DNA of 64,000 bases from Cognatilysobacter terrigena (GCF_004361065.1 NZ_SELT01000001.1:62001-126000); one strand, 5' to 3'; counted from the first letter of the stretch, positions 47,066-58,725 are shown. Numbers and translations: made by a program. The notes: generated by a model from the sequence alone, not told the origin.

Positions 47066-47126
47066 CGCGGCACTACGCCTTTTCGGCGCAGACTCGACCC
47101 AGCCCCCGCGCTGGGTCTTTTCGTTT
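47045..47126 (+). promoter_or_regulatory. Predicted arginine attenuator (three alternative hairpins plus U-tract)
   Basis: Segments: 1 = ACCCA (47045-47049); 2 = GCTGGGT (47057-47063); 3 = GACCCAGC (47096-47103); 4 = GCTGGGTC (47110-47117), followed by TTTTCGTTT. Pairing 3:4 is a terminator. Pairing 2:3 (GCTGGGT with ACCCAGC, 7 bp) would prevent it. Pairing 1:2 would free segment 3. A ribosome stalled at the Arg codons would cover segment 1 and favour 2:3 (read-through); a ribosome reaching the TAA would cover segment 2 and favour 3:4 (stop). No such leader is known to me for this operon type. Confidence 0.7.
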
Positions 47127-47157
47127 CTGGGGCCCGGCGATCCTTCCCGGAGACCCC

Positions 47158-48168
47158 ATGAAGCACTTCCTCAACACCCAGGACTGGTCCCGCGCCGAAC
47201 TCGACGCGGTGCTCGCCGATGCGGCTGCGTTCAAGCGCTCCAAGCTCGGTGACCAGCTCAAGGGCAGGTCCATCGCGCTGGTCTTCTTCAACCCGTCGAT
47301 GCGCACGCGCACCAGCTTCGAGCTGGGCGCGTTCCAGCTCGGCGGCCACGCCGTGGTGCTGCAGCCGGGCAAGGATGCGTGGCCGATCGAGTTCGACCTC
47401 GGCACCGTCATGGACGGCGACACCGAGGAGCACATCGCCGAAGTCGCGCGCGTGCTGGCGCGCTACGTCGACCTGATCGGCGTGCGCGCGTTCCCGAAGT
47501 TCGTCGATTGGTCCGTGGACCGCGACGACCGTGTGCTCAAGGCGTTCGCGCAGTACTCCACGGTGCCGGTGATCAACATGGAGACGATCACCCACCCGTG
47601 CCAGGAACTCGCGCACGCGCTCGCGCTGCAGGAGCACTTCGGCACCACCGACCTGCGCGGCAGGAAGTACGTGCTGACGTGGACCTACCACCCCAAGCCG
47701 CTCAACACCGCCGTCGCCAACTCCGCGCTGACGATCGCGACGCGCCTCGGCATGGACGTGACGTTGCTGTGCCCGACGCCGGACTACCTGCTCGACCAGC
47801 GTTATATGGGCTGGGCCCAGCAGAACGTCGCCGAGAGCGGCGGCTCGCTGACCGTCAGCCACGACATCGACAGCGCCTACGCGGGCGCCGACGTCGTCTA
47901 CGCCAAGAGCTGGGGCGCGATCCCGTTCTTCGGGCGCTGGCAGGACGAGAAGCCCATCCGCGACCAGTACAAGCACTTCATCGTCGACGAACGGAAGATG
48001 GCGCTGACCAACAACGGCGTCTTCAGCCACTGCCTGCCGCTGCGCCGCAACGTGAAGGCGACCGATGCCGTCATGGATTCGCCCGCGTGCATTGCGATCG
48101 ACGAAGCCGAAAACCGCCTGCATGTGCAGAAGGCCGTGATGGCCTCGCTCATCAAGCAACGCGCCTGA
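47158..48168 (+). CDS. argF': N-acetylornithine carbamoyltransferase
   Basis: This 336-residue enzyme carbamoylates N-acetyl-L-ornithine to N-acetyl-L-citrulline, the variant route known from Xanthomonas. The carbamoyl-phosphate motif is NPSMRTRTS (about 46-54) with [12 protein letters not shown] (about 146). Whole-sequence features such as [32 protein letters not shown] and [18 protein letters not shown] match the acetylornithine type, not ordinary ArgF. GGAG precedes the ATG at 47158. It is the first structural gene of the arg operon, behind the attenuator-like leader. Confidence 0.94.
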   Translation: MKHFLNTQDWSRAELDAVLADAAAFKRSKLGDQLKGRSIALVFFNPSMRTRTSFELGAFQLGGHAVVLQPGKDAWPIEFDLGTVMDGDTEEHIAEVARVLARYVDLIGVRAFPKFVDWSVDRDDRVLKAFAQYSTVPVINMETITHPCQELAHALALQEHFGTTDLRGRKYVLTWTYHPKPLNTAVANSALTIATRLGMDVTLLCPTPDYLLDQRYMGWAQQNVAESGGSLTVSHDIDSAYAGADVVYAKSWGAIPFFGRWQDEKPIRDQYKHFIVDERKMALTNNGVFSHCLPLRRNVKATDAVMDSPACIAIDEAENRLHVQKAVMASLIKQRA

Positions 48169-48196
48169 TTTCCGCATTTCCTTTCCGAGCCTCTCC

Positions 48197-49429
48197 ATGA
48201 CCACCGAATCGACTGCGCCGTCGGCCTCCCGCGACATCGTCCTCGCCTTCTCCGGCGGGCTGGACACCAGCTTCTGCGTTCCGTACCTCAAGGAGCGCGG
48301 CTGGAACGTGCACACCGTGTTCGCCGACACCGGCGGCGTCGACGCCGAGGAGCGAGCGTTCATCGAGGCACGCGCGAAGGAGCTCGGCGTCGCGAGTCAC
48401 GTCACCGTCGACGGCGGCCCCGCGATCTGGAACGGCTTCGTCAAGCCGTTCGTGCAGGCGGGCGAGGGCTATCAGGGCCAGTACCCGTTGCTGGTGTCGG
48501 ACCGCTACCTGATCGTCGACGCCGCGCTGCAGCGCTGCAAGGAACTTGGCACCGACGCGATCGCCCACGGCTGCACGGGCATGGGCAACGACCAGGTGCG
48601 TTTCGACCTCGCGGTGAAGGCGCAGGGCACGTACCGCATCGTGGCGCCGATCCGCGAGATCCAGAAGGAACACACGCAGACGCGCGCTTACGAGCAGAAG
48701 TACCTCGAGGAACGCGGCTTCGGCGTGCGCGCCAAGCAGCAGAGCTACACGATCAACGAGAACCTGCTCGGCGTGACGCTGTCGGGCGGCGAGATCGACA
48801 AGTGGGAGGCGCCGGGCGAGGGCGCGCGGGGCTGGTGCGCGCCGCGCGAGGCCTGGCCGGAGCAGCCGCTGCGCGTTGCGATCGGCTTCCGCAATGGTGA
48901 GGCGGTGACGCTCGACGGCGTGTCGATGCCGGGGCACGCCATGCTGGCCAAGCTCAACACGATGTTCGCGGCCTACGGTGTCGGTCGCGGCATGTACACC
49001 GGCGATACGACGATCGGGCTCAAGGGCCGCATCGTGTTCGAGGCGCCCGGCATCACCGCGCTGCTCACCGCGCACCGCGCGCTCGAGGAAGCGGTGCTGA
49101 CCAAGCAGCAGAACCGCTTCAAGCCCGAGGTGGCGCGCAAGTGGGTGGAACTGGTCTACGAAGGCTTCTTCCACGATCCGCTCAAGACCGACCTCGAAGC
49201 GTTCCTCGCGAGTTCGCAGCGCACCGTCAACGGCGACGTCGTGCTGGAAACGCATGGCGCGCGCGTCGACGCCGTCGCCGTGAAGTCGCCGCACCTGCTC
49301 AACGCCAAGGGCGCGACCTATGCGCAGTCGGCCGACTGGGGCGTCGAGGAAGCGGAAGGCTTCATCAAGCTGTTCGGCATGAGCAGCACGTTGTGGGCAG
49401 AAGTGAACGGAGCGACGACCGATGCGTGA
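48197..49429 (+). CDS. argG: Argininosuccinate synthase
   Basis: ArgG joins citrulline and aspartate using ATP. The 410-residue protein has the PP-loop motif [10 protein letters not shown] and the conserved ATP/citrulline region [14 protein letters not shown]. It lies 28 bp after argF' and overlaps the next gene by 8 bases. In this pathway acetylcitrulline must be deacetylated before ArgG acts, which fits the adjacent deacetylase. Confidence 0.95.
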   Translation: MTTESTAPSASRDIVLAFSGGLDTSFCVPYLKERGWNVHTVFADTGGVDAEERAFIEARAKELGVASHVTVDGGPAIWNGFVKPFVQAGEGYQGQYPLLVSDRYLIVDAALQRCKELGTDAIAHGCTGMGNDQVRFDLAVKAQGTYRIVAPIREIQKEHTQTRAYEQKYLEERGFGVRAKQQSYTINENLLGVTLSGGEIDKWEAPGEGARGWCAPREAWPEQPLRVAIGFRNGEAVTLDGVSMPGHAMLAKLNTMFAAYGVGRGMYTGDTTIGLKGRIVFEAPGITALLTAHRALEEAVLTKQQNRFKPEVARKWVELVYEGFFHDPLKTDLEAFLASSQRTVNGDVVLETHGARVDAVAVKSPHLLNAKGATYAQSADWGVEEAEGFIKLFGMSSTLWAEVNGATTDA

Positions 49430-50516
49430 GGCGGTGCTCCGCCACCTGGAGGCGCTGGTCGCGTTCGACACGCGCAATCCGCCGCGCGCGATCGGCACCG
49501 GCGGCGTCTTCGACTACCTGCGCGCGCAGCTGCCGGGGTTCGAGGTCCAGGTGAACGATCACGGCGCGGGTGCGGTGTCGATGCTCGTCGTGCGCGGTCG
49601 CCCGGCGCGGCTGTTCAACGTGCACCTCGATACCGTGCCATCGTCGGCCGCGTGGTCGGGCGATCCGCTGCGCCTGCGCGTCGAGGGTGACCGCGCGATC
49701 GGGCTCGGCGCATGCGACATCAAGGGTGCGGCTGCGTGTCTGGTCGCTGCGGCCGCGGTGACGACGGGCGATGCCGCGTTCCTGTTCTCGACGGACGAAG
49801 AAGCGAACGACCCGCGGTGCATCGCCGCCTTCCTTGCGAGCGACCATGGCTTCAGCGAAGCGCTGATCGCGGAACCGACGAACTGCGAAGCCGTGCTCGC
49901 GCATCGCGGGCTGAGCTCCGCACGCATCGTCTTCCGCGGCGAGGCAGGCCACGCGTCCTCGCCGAACGCCATGCAGCTCAGCGCCGTGCATCGCGCGATG
50001 CGCTGGGGCGTTCGCGCGCTCGACCACGCGCAGTCGCTCGCGCACGAGCGCTTCGGCGGGCTGACGGGGCTGCGCTTCAACATCGGCACCATGGCGGGTG
50101 GCATCAAGGGCAACGTGATCGCGCCCAGTGGTGAGCTGCGCTTCAACTTCCGCCCACTGCCCTCGATGGACATCGACGCGATGCACGCGACGTTGCAGGG
50201 CTTGGCCGGCGAGGGCGAACTCGACGCCTACGAGGAAACCTTCCGCGGTCCGCCGCTGCCTGCAGGCGTGCTGCACGAAGCCGAACGCCAGCGTCTCGCC
50301 GCGCGCGACCTCGCCGACGAGCTCGGCCTGCCGATCGGCAACGCCGTCGACTTCTGGACCGAAGCCTCGCTGTTCTCACAGGCCGGCCTGACCGCTTTCG
50401 TGTTCGGCCCCGGCGACATCGCGCAGGCGCACACCGCCGACGAATGGGTCGCCCTCGACCAGCTCGACACCTATGCCGCGCACGCGGCCCGCATCATCGG
50501 AAACACGCCGGCATGA
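49422..50516 (+). CDS. argE: N-acetylornithine/N-acetylcitrulline deacetylase (M20)
   Basis: A 364-residue M20-family metallohydrolase: HLDTVP with metal-binding His and catalytic Asp, GACDIKG, DEEANDP with the general base, and a later HTADEW His ligand. In xanthomonads with argF', this protein preferentially deacetylates N-acetylcitrulline; sequence alone does not settle the preference. The start overlaps argG by 8 bases and its stop overlaps the next gene as ATGA. Confidence 0.92.
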   Translation: MREAVLRHLEALVAFDTRNPPRAIGTGGVFDYLRAQLPGFEVQVNDHGAGAVSMLVVRGRPARLFNVHLDTVPSSAAWSGDPLRLRVEGDRAIGLGACDIKGAAACLVAAAAVTTGDAAFLFSTDEEANDPRCIAAFLASDHGFSEALIAEPTNCEAVLAHRGLSSARIVFRGEAGHASSPNAMQLSAVHRAMRWGVRALDHAQSLAHERFGGLTGLRFNIGTMAGGIKGNVIAPSGELRFNFRPLPSMDIDAMHATLQGLAGEGELDAYEETFRGPPLPAGVLHEAERQRLAARDLADELGLPIGNAVDFWTEASLFSQAGLTAFVFGPGDIAQAHTADEWVALDQLDTYAAHAARIIGNTPA

Positions 50517-51841
50517 CGCCGATCGAAGACATCCAGACCCGCCAGACCATCGTGCGCCTGCTCTCGAGCATGGGCAGCGCGAAGGAGATCGACCAGTACC
50601 TGCGCCGCTTCGCGCAGCTCGACGCCGAACGCTTCGCGGTCGTGAAAGTCGGTGGTGCGGTGTTGCGCGACGACCTCGATGCGCTGTCGTCCTCGCTCGC
50701 CTTCCTGCAGGACGTCGGCCTGACGCCGATCGTCGTGCACGGTGCGGGTCCGCAACTCGACGAGGAAATGGCGGCAGCCGGCATCACCAAGCAGACGGTC
50801 GATGGCCTGCGCGTCACGACGCCGGAAGGCCTCGCCATCGTGCGCCGGGTCATGCAGGCGCAAAACCTGCGTCTGGCGGAAGCGCTGCAGGAAGCCGGTG
50901 CGCGGTCGACGTCGATCGTGTCCGGCGTGTTTGAGTCCGAGTTCATCGATCGCGAGCGCCTCGGACTCGTCGGCCGAGTGCAGCGCGTCGAACTCGCGCC
51001 GATCAAGGCGGCGCTGCGCGTCGGCTCGATCCCGGTCATCGCGAGCCTCGGCGAAACCGTCGACGGCCAGATCGTCAACGTGAACGCCGACTACGCCGCC
51101 AACGAACTCGTGCGCGAGCTGCAGCCGTACAAGATCGTGTTCCTGACCGGTACTGGCGGTCTGCTTGACGGCGATGGCAACGTGATCGATTCGATCAACC
51201 TGTCCACGGAGTACGAACATCTTCTCGCGCAGCCGTGGCTGACTGGTGGCATGCGCCTCAAGATCGAGCAGATCCGCGAACTGCTCGAAGTGCTGCCGTT
51301 GGCGTCGTCGGTATCGATCACGCGGCCAGCCGAGCTGGCCAAAGAGCTCTTCACGCACCGCGGCTCGGGCACGCTGGTGCGCCGCGGCGAGCGCGTACTC
51401 CGTGCGGAGTCATGGAGCGACCTCGACCTCGACCGCCTGCGCGGCCTCATCGAATCCGCGTTCGGCCGTCGTCTGCTGCCCGACTACTTCGAGAGGAAGA
51501 CGCTGCACCGCGCCTACGTCAGCGAGAACTATCGCGCCGCGGTGATCCTGACGTTCGAGAACGGCATGCCGTACCTCGACAAGTTCGCGGTGCTCGACGA
51601 GGCGCAGGGCGAAGGCCTGGGCCGCGCCGTATGGCAGGTGATGCGCGACGAGACGCCGACGCTGTTCTGGCGTTCGCGTCGCGACAACCCGGTCAATGCG
51701 TTCTACATGGCCGAGGCCGACGGCTCGGTGCGTCGCGGCCCGTGGCAGGTGTTCTGGTACGGCGTTGAGGATTTCGCCACCATCGCGCATTGCATCGAAT
51801 ATTGCGGCTCGCACCCGCCATCGCTGGAGGACCCGCGGTGA
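50513..51841 (+). CDS. argB: Bifunctional N-acetylglutamate synthase/kinase
   Basis: A 442-residue fusion. Residues about 20-280 form an amino-acid kinase domain ([40 protein letters not shown]). Residues about 290-440 form a NAT (DUF619-type GNAT) domain with [20 protein letters not shown] and [19 protein letters not shown]. Xanthomonas NAGS/K has this order and length and carries out the first two steps of arginine synthesis. ArgA is therefore not expected separately. Confidence 0.94.
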   Translation: MTPIEDIQTRQTIVRLLSSMGSAKEIDQYLRRFAQLDAERFAVVKVGGAVLRDDLDALSSSLAFLQDVGLTPIVVHGAGPQLDEEMAAAGITKQTVDGLRVTTPEGLAIVRRVMQAQNLRLAEALQEAGARSTSIVSGVFESEFIDRERLGLVGRVQRVELAPIKAALRVGSIPVIASLGETVDGQIVNVNADYAANELVRELQPYKIVFLTGTGGLLDGDGNVIDSINLSTEYEHLLAQPWLTGGMRLKIEQIRELLEVLPLASSVSITRPAELAKELFTHRGSGTLVRRGERVLRAESWSDLDLDRLRGLIESAFGRRLLPDYFERKTLHRAYVSENYRAAVILTFENGMPYLDKFAVLDEAQGEGLGRAVWQVMRDETPTLFWRSRRDNPVNAFYMAEADGSVRRGPWQVFWYGVEDFATIAHCIEYCGSHPPSLEDPR

Positions 51842-52434
51842 ACGACGTGAACTGGAGTGCACCGACGCTCACTGGCCGCCATGTGCAGCTGGTGCCCCTG
51901 CAGTACTCCCATGCCGGCGGCCTGGTACGCGCAGCGGCAGACGGCGAGCTGTGGACGCTGACGTACACGAGCGTTCCGTCGCCCGGCACCGAGGTCGACT
52001 ACATCGAGGCCGCGTTCGCCGCGCGTGACAGCGGCGACTCGATGCCGTTCGCGGTGCTGGATGCGCGTGGCGACGTCGTCGGCACGACGCGCTACTACAT
52101 GATCGATCGCAGCGTGCCGCGGTTGCACATCGGCTACACGTGGTACGCGAAACGCGTGCAGCGCACGGCGCTGAATACCGAAGCCAAGCGTCTGCTGCTC
52201 GGCCACGCTTTCGATGCGCTCGGCTGCGAAGCGGTCGTGTTCGAGACGAGCCACCTCAACCTGCGCTCGCAGGCCGCGATCCAGCGCCTCGGCGCAAAGC
52301 CCGAAGGCATGCTGCGCGCCCACATGCGGCATCGGGATGGCAGCCTGCGCGATACGCACAGTTACTCGATCATTCGCGACGAATGGCCCGATGTGCGCGC
52401 GCGCCTGGATGCGCGGCTGGAGCAGCCGGCATGA
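51838..52434 (+). CDS. GNAT-family N-acetyltransferase inside the arginine operon
   Basis: A 198-residue RimJ/RimL-type acetyltransferase starting at GTG 51838, overlapping the previous stop as GTGA, with its own stop overlapping argC as ATGA. It contains [20 protein letters not shown], covering the acetyl-CoA-binding region, and [20 protein letters not shown]. It is not the NAGS (which is fused upstream), so its substrate in the operon is unknown. Confidence 0.85.
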   Translation: MNDVNWSAPTLTGRHVQLVPLQYSHAGGLVRAAADGELWTLTYTSVPSPGTEVDYIEAAFAARDSGDSMPFAVLDARGDVVGTTRYYMIDRSVPRLHIGYTWYAKRVQRTALNTEAKRLLLGHAFDALGCEAVVFETSHLNLRSQAAIQRLGAKPEGMLRAHMRHRDGSLRDTHSYSIIRDEWPDVRARLDARLEQPA

Positions 52435-53390
52435 GCCGGATTCCGGTCAGCCTGATCGGCGCACGTGGCCACGTCGGCGCGGAACTCATGCGCCTCATCG
52501 TCGACCATCCCTGCTTCGATCTCGTGCATGCGGCGTCGCGCGAGCGTGCAGGGCAGCCGGTTGCAGAGCAGGTCGCCGGTGCATCGCCCGGGCTGCGCTA
52601 CAGCGCGCCGTTACCTGACGAGCTGCCCGTGCTCACTGACGGCGCCTACGTTCTCGCGCTGCCCAACGGGATGGCGGGGCCGTACGTCGAGGCCATCCAG
52701 CGCATCGCACCGACCGCCGTGATCATCGACCTGTCGGCGGACTACCGCTTCGATCCGGCATGGCACTACGGCCTGCCCGAACTTGCCGACAGCGCCCCGC
52801 GTCGCCTGATCTCCAATCCCGGTTGCTACGCGACGGCGATGCAGCTGGCGATCGCGCCGATGGGGAACATGCTGGACGGACCGGTGCAATGCTTCGGCGT
52901 GTCCGGCTATTCCGGTGCGGGCACGACGCCATCGCCGCGCAACGACCCCGACGCGCTGCGCGACAACCTGATGCCGTACACGCTCACCGGCCATGTGCAC
53001 GAGCGCGAGGTGTCACGTCATCTTGGTCATCCGGTGGAGTTCATGCCGCATGTCGCGCCGCATTTTCGTGGGCTCACGGTGACGTGCAATCTGCATCTCG
53101 CTGCGCCCGCTACGCTCGACGACGTGCGCAGCCGCTATCGCGCGTTCTACGCGGATGCGCCGCTGGTCGACGTCATCGACGAGCCACCGCATGTGCGCGA
53201 CATCGCTGGTTGCGCCGGCGCGACGGTCGGCGGCTTCGCGTTGTCGGACGACGGTCGCCGCCTCGTCGTCGTTGCGATCCTCGACAACCTGCTCAAGGGC
53301 GCAGCCACGCAGGCCGTGCAGAACCTCAACCTCGCGTTCGGCCTCGACGGCCTGGCCGGCCTCGACGCCTGCAAGGAAATCTCCGCATGA
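52431..53390 (+). CDS. argC: N-acetyl-gamma-glutamyl-phosphate reductase
   Basis: ArgC reduces N-acetylglutamyl phosphate with NADPH. The 319-residue protein has the nucleotide-binding start [16 protein letters not shown], the catalytic Cys (C132 in [10 protein letters not shown]), [13 protein letters not shown] and the His region [13 protein letters not shown]. Start and end overlap the neighbours as ATGA, placing it firmly in the operon. Confidence 0.95.
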   Translation: MSRIPVSLIGARGHVGAELMRLIVDHPCFDLVHAASRERAGQPVAEQVAGASPGLRYSAPLPDELPVLTDGAYVLALPNGMAGPYVEAIQRIAPTAVIIDLSADYRFDPAWHYGLPELADSAPRRLISNPGCYATAMQLAIAPMGNMLDGPVQCFGVSGYSGAGTTPSPRNDPDALRDNLMPYTLTGHVHEREVSRHLGHPVEFMPHVAPHFRGLTVTCNLHLAAPATLDDVRSRYRAFYADAPLVDVIDEPPHVRDIAGCAGATVGGFALSDDGRRLVVVAILDNLLKGAATQAVQNLNLAFGLDGLAGLDACKEISA

Positions 53391-54682
53391 GTCTGCTCTG
53401 GCAGAAGGGTGGCGTCGAAGTCGACGCGCGCATCCAGGCATTCCTCGCCGGCGACGACGTGCTGCTCGACCGCGAGTTCTTCCTGCACGACATCGAAGCG
53501 TCGCGTGCGCATGCGCGAGGCCTCGCCGCGATTGGAATTCTCCCGCAGGACGAGTTCGACGGTATCGATCGCGAGCTCACCGCGCTAGCGAATGCTTACG
53601 GCGACGGAACGTTCGTCCTCGACGCGCGCTATGAGGACGGTCACTCCGCGATCGAGGACGTGCTCACGGAACGACTTGGCGATGCGGGACGTCGCATCCA
53701 CACGGGTCGTAGTCGCAACGACCAGGTGCTGGTCGCGACGCGCCTGTGGCTGCGTTCGAAGATGGACGAGCTGGCGGCCCGCTGCGTCGAGATCGCCAGC
53801 GTCGCGCTTGCTCGCGCCGACGCCGAGCGCGACATCGCGATGCCCGGTTACACCCATCTCCAGCGCGCCGTCGTGTCGTCGACCGCGCACTGGTGGGCGG
53901 GGTTCGCCGAAGCCTTCATCGACAACGCGCAACGTGCCACGCAAACGCGCGACTGGCTCGACGCGAATCCGCTGGGCACGGCGGCCGGCTATGGCGTCAA
54001 CCTTCCGCTCGCGCGCGACGCCACGACATCCGACCTCGGCTTTGCCCGCCTGCAGGTCAACCCGGCTTACGCACAGCTCTCGCGCGGCAAGTTCGAGATC
54101 GCCGCGTTGGAGGCGATTGGCTCCGCGACGATGGACCTGCGCCGCATGGCATGGGACCTCAGCCTGTTCACGACGGCCGAGTTCGGCTTCGTCGCACTGC
54201 CCGCGCGCTATACGACCGGCAGCTCGATCATGCCGAACAAGCGCAACCCGGACGTGGTCGAGCTGCTGCGCGCCAGCCATGCCGTGGTGAGCGCGGCCCG
54301 CGCCGAGATCGACCAGGTGGTCGCGCTCCCGTCGGGCTACCACCGCGACCTGCAATTCACCAAGGGCCCGCTGGTTCGCGGGGTGGGGCATGGCCTCCGC
54401 GCGCTGGCGCTCCTGCCGGACCTGATGGCCAGCCTCGAGTGGAAGCGCGAGGCGCTGGCGGCGGCGCTCGACCCGTCCATGTACGCCACGGACCTCGCCA
54501 TCGAACTCGCCCGCGACGGCATGCCGTTCCGGCAGGCCTACCGCGAGGCCGCGGACCCGGCCCGCTGGGCCGCCCGAGACCCGGCCACCAGCCTCGCCGC
54601 CCGGATTTCGCCCGGCGGGGCGGGGGATCTGCGGCTCGAAACCCTACGAGCCCGGCTCGATGCGTTTCCGGCAAGGCGTTAA
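53387..54682 (+). CDS. argH: Argininosuccinate lyase
   Basis: ArgH cleaves argininosuccinate to arginine and fumarate, the last step of the pathway. The 431-residue protein carries the fumarase-superfamily signature [12 protein letters not shown] (about 277-288, with the catalytic Ser), [10 protein letters not shown] and the substrate loop GYTHLQRA. It ends the arg operon here. In Xanthomonas proB often follows argH, but here the next gene is wecB, 23 bases on. Confidence 0.96.
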   Translation: MSLLWQKGGVEVDARIQAFLAGDDVLLDREFFLHDIEASRAHARGLAAIGILPQDEFDGIDRELTALANAYGDGTFVLDARYEDGHSAIEDVLTERLGDAGRRIHTGRSRNDQVLVATRLWLRSKMDELAARCVEIASVALARADAERDIAMPGYTHLQRAVVSSTAHWWAGFAEAFIDNAQRATQTRDWLDANPLGTAAGYGVNLPLARDATTSDLGFARLQVNPAYAQLSRGKFEIAALEAIGSATMDLRRMAWDLSLFTTAEFGFVALPARYTTGSSIMPNKRNPDVVELLRASHAVVSAARAEIDQVVALPSGYHRDLQFTKGPLVRGVGHGLRALALLPDLMASLEWKREALAAALDPSMYATDLAIELARDGMPFRQAYREAADPARWAARDPATSLAARISPGGAGDLRLETLRARLDAFPARR

Positions 54683-54705
54683 AGGAGTGTGACGGACCGC
54701 CGATA

Positions 54706-55896
54706 ATGGAGGGGATGAAGCCGAATCCCCTCCGACTGATGCTGGTCTTCGGGACCCGCCCCGAAGCGATCAAGATGGCGCCGCTCGTGCAGGCGCTGCG
54801 GGCGGATCCGGACGTCGAGACGACCGTCGTCGTCACCGGCCAGCACCGCGAAATGCTGCACCAGGTCCTCGACGTGTTCGGCATCGTGCCGGATGCCGAC
54901 CTCGACATCATGCGACCGCGCCAGCGCGTCACCGACGTGCTGACGCGCTCGCTCAATGCGCTGCGCCCGGAGTTCGCGCGCTTCCGGCCCGACATGGTGC
55001 TGGTGCACGGCGACACCACCACGACGCTCGCTGCATCGCTCGCCGCGTTCTATGCGCACGTGCCGGTGGGGCACGTGGAGGCGGGCCTTCGCACGTTCGA
55101 CATGCAGGCGCCGTGGCCGGAAGAGATGAACCGTCGGCTCACGGGACCGCTGGCGACGCTGCATTTCGCACCGACGCCCCGCGCGGCGGCGAATCTCGCA
55201 CGCGAAGGCATCGTCGGCGGCGTGCACGTCACCGGCAACACCGTGATCGATGCACTGCTGGGTGCCGTGCGTCGCATCGAGAATGACGTACCGCTCGCGA
55301 CGCGACTGGCATGCGCGTTTCCGTTTCTCGATCCCGCGCGCAAGCTCATCCTCGTCACGGCACACCGTCGCGAGAATTTCGACGGCGGCGTCGAGGCGAT
55401 CACCGACGCGCTCGACCGCATCGCGCAACGCGACGACGTGGAGATCGTCTTCCCCGTGCATCCCAACCCGCGCGTGCACGACGTCGTCGAGCAGCGCCTT
55501 GCAGGCCACGCACATATCCACCTCGTCGAACCGCAGGACTACCTGCCGTTCGTGTGGCTGATGGAGCGCTGCACGCTGGTGCTGACCGACTCGGGCGGCA
55601 TCCAGGAAGAGGCGCCGTCGCTCGGCAAGCCCGTGCTCGTGCTGCGCGACGTGACGGAGCGGCCCGAAGCGGTCACCGCCGGCACCGTCGAACTCGTTGG
55701 CACCGATGCCGATCGCATCGTCTCGCGTGTGTCACGCCTGCTCGACGATCCGGCAGCCTACGCGCGCATGGCGCACGCGACCAACCCTTACGGCGACGGC
55801 GCGGCGTCCGGCCGCATCATCCAGGCGATCAAGGCGTGGTGGGCGGCGCGACATGCGTCAGGCGCAGCCGAAGCGCACGTCCCGGCGCTGACCTGA
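54706..55896 (+). CDS. wecB: UDP-N-acetylglucosamine 2-epimerase (non-hydrolysing)
   Basis: WecB interconverts UDP-GlcNAc and UDP-ManNAc for surface polysaccharides. The 396-residue protein has the family motifs [42 protein letters not shown] and [20 protein letters not shown]. The ATG at 54706 is used; one three codons later is equally possible. Its 3' end overlaps the convergent deacetylase-like gene by 68 bases. It lies 23 bp after argH and may be read from the arg transcript. Confidence 0.93.
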   Translation: MEGMKPNPLRLMLVFGTRPEAIKMAPLVQALRADPDVETTVVVTGQHREMLHQVLDVFGIVPDADLDIMRPRQRVTDVLTRSLNALRPEFARFRPDMVLVHGDTTTTLAASLAAFYAHVPVGHVEAGLRTFDMQAPWPEEMNRRLTGPLATLHFAPTPRAAANLAREGIVGGVHVTGNTVIDALLGAVRRIENDVPLATRLACAFPFLDPARKLILVTAHRRENFDGGVEAITDALDRIAQRDDVEIVFPVHPNPRVHDVVEQRLAGHAHIHLVEPQDYLPFVWLMERCTLVLTDSGGIQEEAPSLGKPVLVLRDVTERPEAVTAGTVELVGTDADRIVSRVSRLLDDPAAYARMAHATNPYGDGAASGRIIQAIKAWWAARHASGAAEAHVPALT

Positions 55897-57670
55897 CGAG
55901 CCACGTTGCGCGATCGTCGACGACGGTCGCGTTTCCTGAAGTGACCACCGGCCGCGCGTAGCGCGACTTCGGCAGCGTCCATGTCATCTGCGCGAGATCC
56001 CCGTTGGCGTCGAGCACCTCGGTATCGCGCTCTCCGGCGGTCAACGACCAACGCACCGCCTCACGCCGATTGAGGAAGCGCGCGAGCTCGCTCATCGTGT
56101 ACCAGCGGAAGCGTTCCGGACCGAGCGAACGCGCGTAGTCGACCATCTCCTGCATCGGCTCGAGATAGAGCAGCACGCCGGGCGGATGGAAATACATGAG
56201 GCGCACGCTGCGATGCGCGGCGGTGAAATCGGCGACGCCGTGCAGCCACGTGCGGATCGTCGGCAGCGGAATGCCGGCTTCCATCGCTTCTTCGAACGAG
56301 CCCGCGGCGCCGTACGTCGTGATGGGGAATGCCCACGTGCGTCGATCGGAACGATGGCCATCGCGATACGTATGCGTCGGCGCCATCCCGGTATCGCCGG
56401 TGAAGTAGTAGCCGAGCACGCCGTGGCGATCGAGCCAGTCCGTCACCCACTGCGGCTGGTTACCGTTGGGCGCCGAATACTCGACGATCGGACGGCCCGT
56501 CGCGCGTTGCAGCGACGCGAAATTGAGATCGAGGTACTTCGAGAACTCGGCTTCGTTATGGTCGTTGACGCCCGTGCCGAACAGGTTGTGGATCCAGCCG
56601 CCGTGGCTGCCGATCGCGTGGCCTTCGCGCATGAAGCGTGCGATCCATGCCGCTGCGCGCGGATCGGTGTCGACGCCGACGCCGGTGTGGTCGCCGGGCT
56701 TGTACGTGTCCGGACCGGCAGTGATGTGGACGGAGAACGGCCCGCCCTGGAGCAGGCGCGTGTGCTGCTCGATGACGGCGAGCGCGGCGTACGACGCGTT
56801 CGAATCCATGTGCCAGTTCAGCACCATGCCGCCGACGCCGTTCGGCGTGGGCAGCAGGCGCGGAAGCCGCGCGACCTCGTCGTTGAAGTAGGTCAGCACG
56901 CCGTGCAGCAGTGCGCCGTCGCTGCGCGTGCGCAGATAGCCGACTGGCAGGTTCACGAACATCACGCGCCCGGCGCCGGCGTCATGCACGCCAGCGATGA
57001 CGCTTCCATCGGCTTCGGCCCGGAGGAGCACGGTGCCGTCGTAGCGGCCGCGCGTGACGTAATGCGGATAGTTGACCCGCCCGTACGAATACGTGCTGAG
57101 TTCCGCGCCGCGCGGGCCCTCGACATATTTTCCGGGCGGAATGCCGAGCGCCTGCATCGCCGCCGGCGTGCCGGAGATCGCGCCGCGCGCGGTCGATCGC
57201 GTGCCTAGACGGTCGTACATCGCGAACTCGACGCCGACCAACGCGGACAGCGGTGCGTTCTGCGTGTCGTACGTGCCGCGCGGCGACAACGCGGCGGCGT
57301 CGAACGTCAGAAGAAGGGAGCCGCCCGAACGCACGTAGTCCTGGAGTCCGCTGACGAGCGCGGGCGATGCGCGTCGATGCACGGAGTCGGGCATCACCAC
57401 TGCGACCGGTCGGCGTTGCGTGCGCAGGGGCTGCAGGAAATCCGACGCGCGCTGGACGCGCAGCTGCGTGCCGGTTTCGGCGGCAGCATCGCGCCAGACC
57501 TGCACCAGCGGATCGCTGGGATCCGCATCCGCCGGCAGCAGCAACACCATGTCGGGCGTGGGCATACGACTCGTGCGTTCGCGTTGCCGGAGGACGAAGC
57601 CCGCGTACAGCGCCAGCACGGCCAGCAGGCCGATCGCGAAACGCCGCCACCGCAGACGCGTCGGACGCAT
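55829..57670 (-). CDS. Polysaccharide deacetylase-like membrane-anchored protein
   Basis: A 613-residue protein with one N-terminal membrane segment (about 10-27). Residues about 35-270 look like a glutamine-amidotransferase-type (ThuA/BetaGal-like) fold. About 285-560 form a NodB-like domain: NWHMDSN (Asp), [11 protein letters not shown] (His and His) and [10 protein letters not shown]. These match the metal triad of CE4 deacetylases in a divergent form. In this exopolysaccharide locus it could deacetylate the polymer, as PgaB/IcaB do for poly-GlcNAc; inference. Start overlaps the previous gene by one base (TGATG). Confidence 0.75.
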   Translation of the reverse strand: MRPTRLRWRRFAIGLLAVLALYAGFVLRQRERTSRMPTPDMVLLLPADADPSDPLVQVWRDAAAETGTQLRVQRASDFLQPLRTQRRPVAVVMPDSVHRRASPALVSGLQDYVRSGGSLLLTFDAAALSPRGTYDTQNAPLSALVGVEFAMYDRLGTRSTARGAISGTPAAMQALGIPPGKYVEGPRGAELSTYSYGRVNYPHYVTRGRYDGTVLLRAEADGSVIAGVHDAGAGRVMFVNLPVGYLRTRSDGALLHGVLTYFNDEVARLPRLLPTPNGVGGMVLNWHMDSNASYAALAVIEQHTRLLQGGPFSVHITAGPDTYKPGDHTGVGVDTDPRAAAWIARFMREGHAIGSHGGWIHNLFGTGVNDHNEAEFSKYLDLNFASLQRATGRPIVEYSAPNGNQPQWVTDWLDRHGVLGYYFTGDTGMAPTHTYRDGHRSDRRTWAFPITTYGAAGSFEEAMEAGIPLPTIRTWLHGVADFTAAHRSVRLMYFHPPGVLLYLEPMQEMVDYARSLGPERFRWYTMSELARFLNRREAVRWSLTAGERDTEVLDANGDLAQMTWTLPKSRYARPVVTSGNATVVDDRATWLVRSAPGRALRLRLTHVAPPTTP

Positions 57671-58725
57671 CACTCGACCACCTTGCCCAGGCGCGACGCC
57701 CATGCGGCGCCATGTACGCAGCTGCCGTCACCGACGCGGATCACTGGCGCGAGCAACGATGCGGGCCGATCCGGACGCCCGACGCGCAGCCCGCGCCCGC
57801 AGTCGATGGTCGCCTCGGCCGACAGCATGCCGTGCACGGTCACGTGCTCGCCGAGCACCGCATGCGGCCCCGCGAACACGCTCCCGTCGACATGGACGCG
57901 ATCGCCGAAGCGCGCGCCGCGGTGCGCTTTGACGCTGCCGAGAATCTCGCAGTCGTCCTCGATGTGCAGCGCGCCTTCGACGACGAGATGGCCCAGCACA
58001 CGCGTGCCACGCGGAACGCGCAGCGCGCCGCGGCAGACCCAGCGGCCCTGTTCGTCGGGACGCTCGATGAAGTCGCCGTCGGTGACTTCGTCCAGACGGG
58101 CGTCGCGTACGTCGACGGGCGAGACGCGCACGAGTTCGCGTCCGAAAACAATGGTCGGCGCAGCAATACGATGGAACTCCGCCCCGACGCTCAGGCGAAC
58201 ATGCTCGCGCGCGGTCGTGCGGCCAAGCAGGCGCGCATCGCGGCCGGCGTCGATCGCGTCGGCATCGATCCAGCGAAGAACCGTCGCGCGTTCGGCGACG
58301 TCCGCATCGCCGGATTCCACCAGCACCGCGCGGACGACCGCGTCGCGGCCGAGATGCGCGTGTTCCCGTGCAACGACGTCGCCGAGATAGCGACAGCCGG
58401 CGGCAAGTGCGACCCGCCGCCCGATGAGCGTTGGAGCGGGAACGTCCGCACGGCCGCGCGCGCCTTCGACCGGCGCGTCGTCGGCGGCGATCCATCCCGA
58501 AGGCAGGGGACTCTTCGCGAGCGGATCGCCGTCGCCGAACTCCTCGCGCAGGCGCTCGCGCATGCGGGCCGCGAAGAAGCCCGCGCCCGCTTCGTCGTCG
58601 CCGGGGATATGCAGCGGACGTCCGGTGCCGCGTCGCAGTTCGCGCAGTGCCGGCAATAGCGGCGCGAATCCGAGCAGCGCGACACTCGCACCGAGCAACA
58701 CCGTAGAGAGCAGGGGCGACGTCAT
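57670..58725 (-). CDS. Bactofilin/polymer-forming-like beta-helix protein
   Basis: A 351-residue protein with an N-terminal membrane segment (about 7-28) and a C-terminal half (about 95-345) of repeating short hydrophobic turns (GCRYLGDVVAREHAHLGRDA, then GHLVVEGALHIEDDCEILGS). This is typical of left-handed or bactofilin-type beta-helices. The role is unknown; linkage suggests scaffolding of the polysaccharide machinery. Overlaps: ATGA with the GT2 gene upstream and TGATG with the deacetylase-like gene downstream. Confidence 0.7.
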   Translation of the reverse strand: MTSPLLSTVLLGASVALLGFAPLLPALRELRRGTGRPLHIPGDDEAGAGFFAARMRERLREEFGDGDPLAKSPLPSGWIAADDAPVEGARGRADVPAPTLIGRRVALAAGCRYLGDVVAREHAHLGRDAVVRAVLVESGDADVAERATVLRWIDADAIDAGRDARLLGRTTAREHVRLSVGAEFHRIAAPTIVFGRELVRVSPVDVRDARLDEVTDGDFIERPDEQGRWVCRGALRVPRGTRVLGHLVVEGALHIEDDCEILGSVKAHRGARFGDRVHVDGSVFAGPHAVLGEHVTVHGMLSAEATIDCGRGLRVGRPDRPASLLAPVIRVGDGSCVHGAAWASRLGKVVE

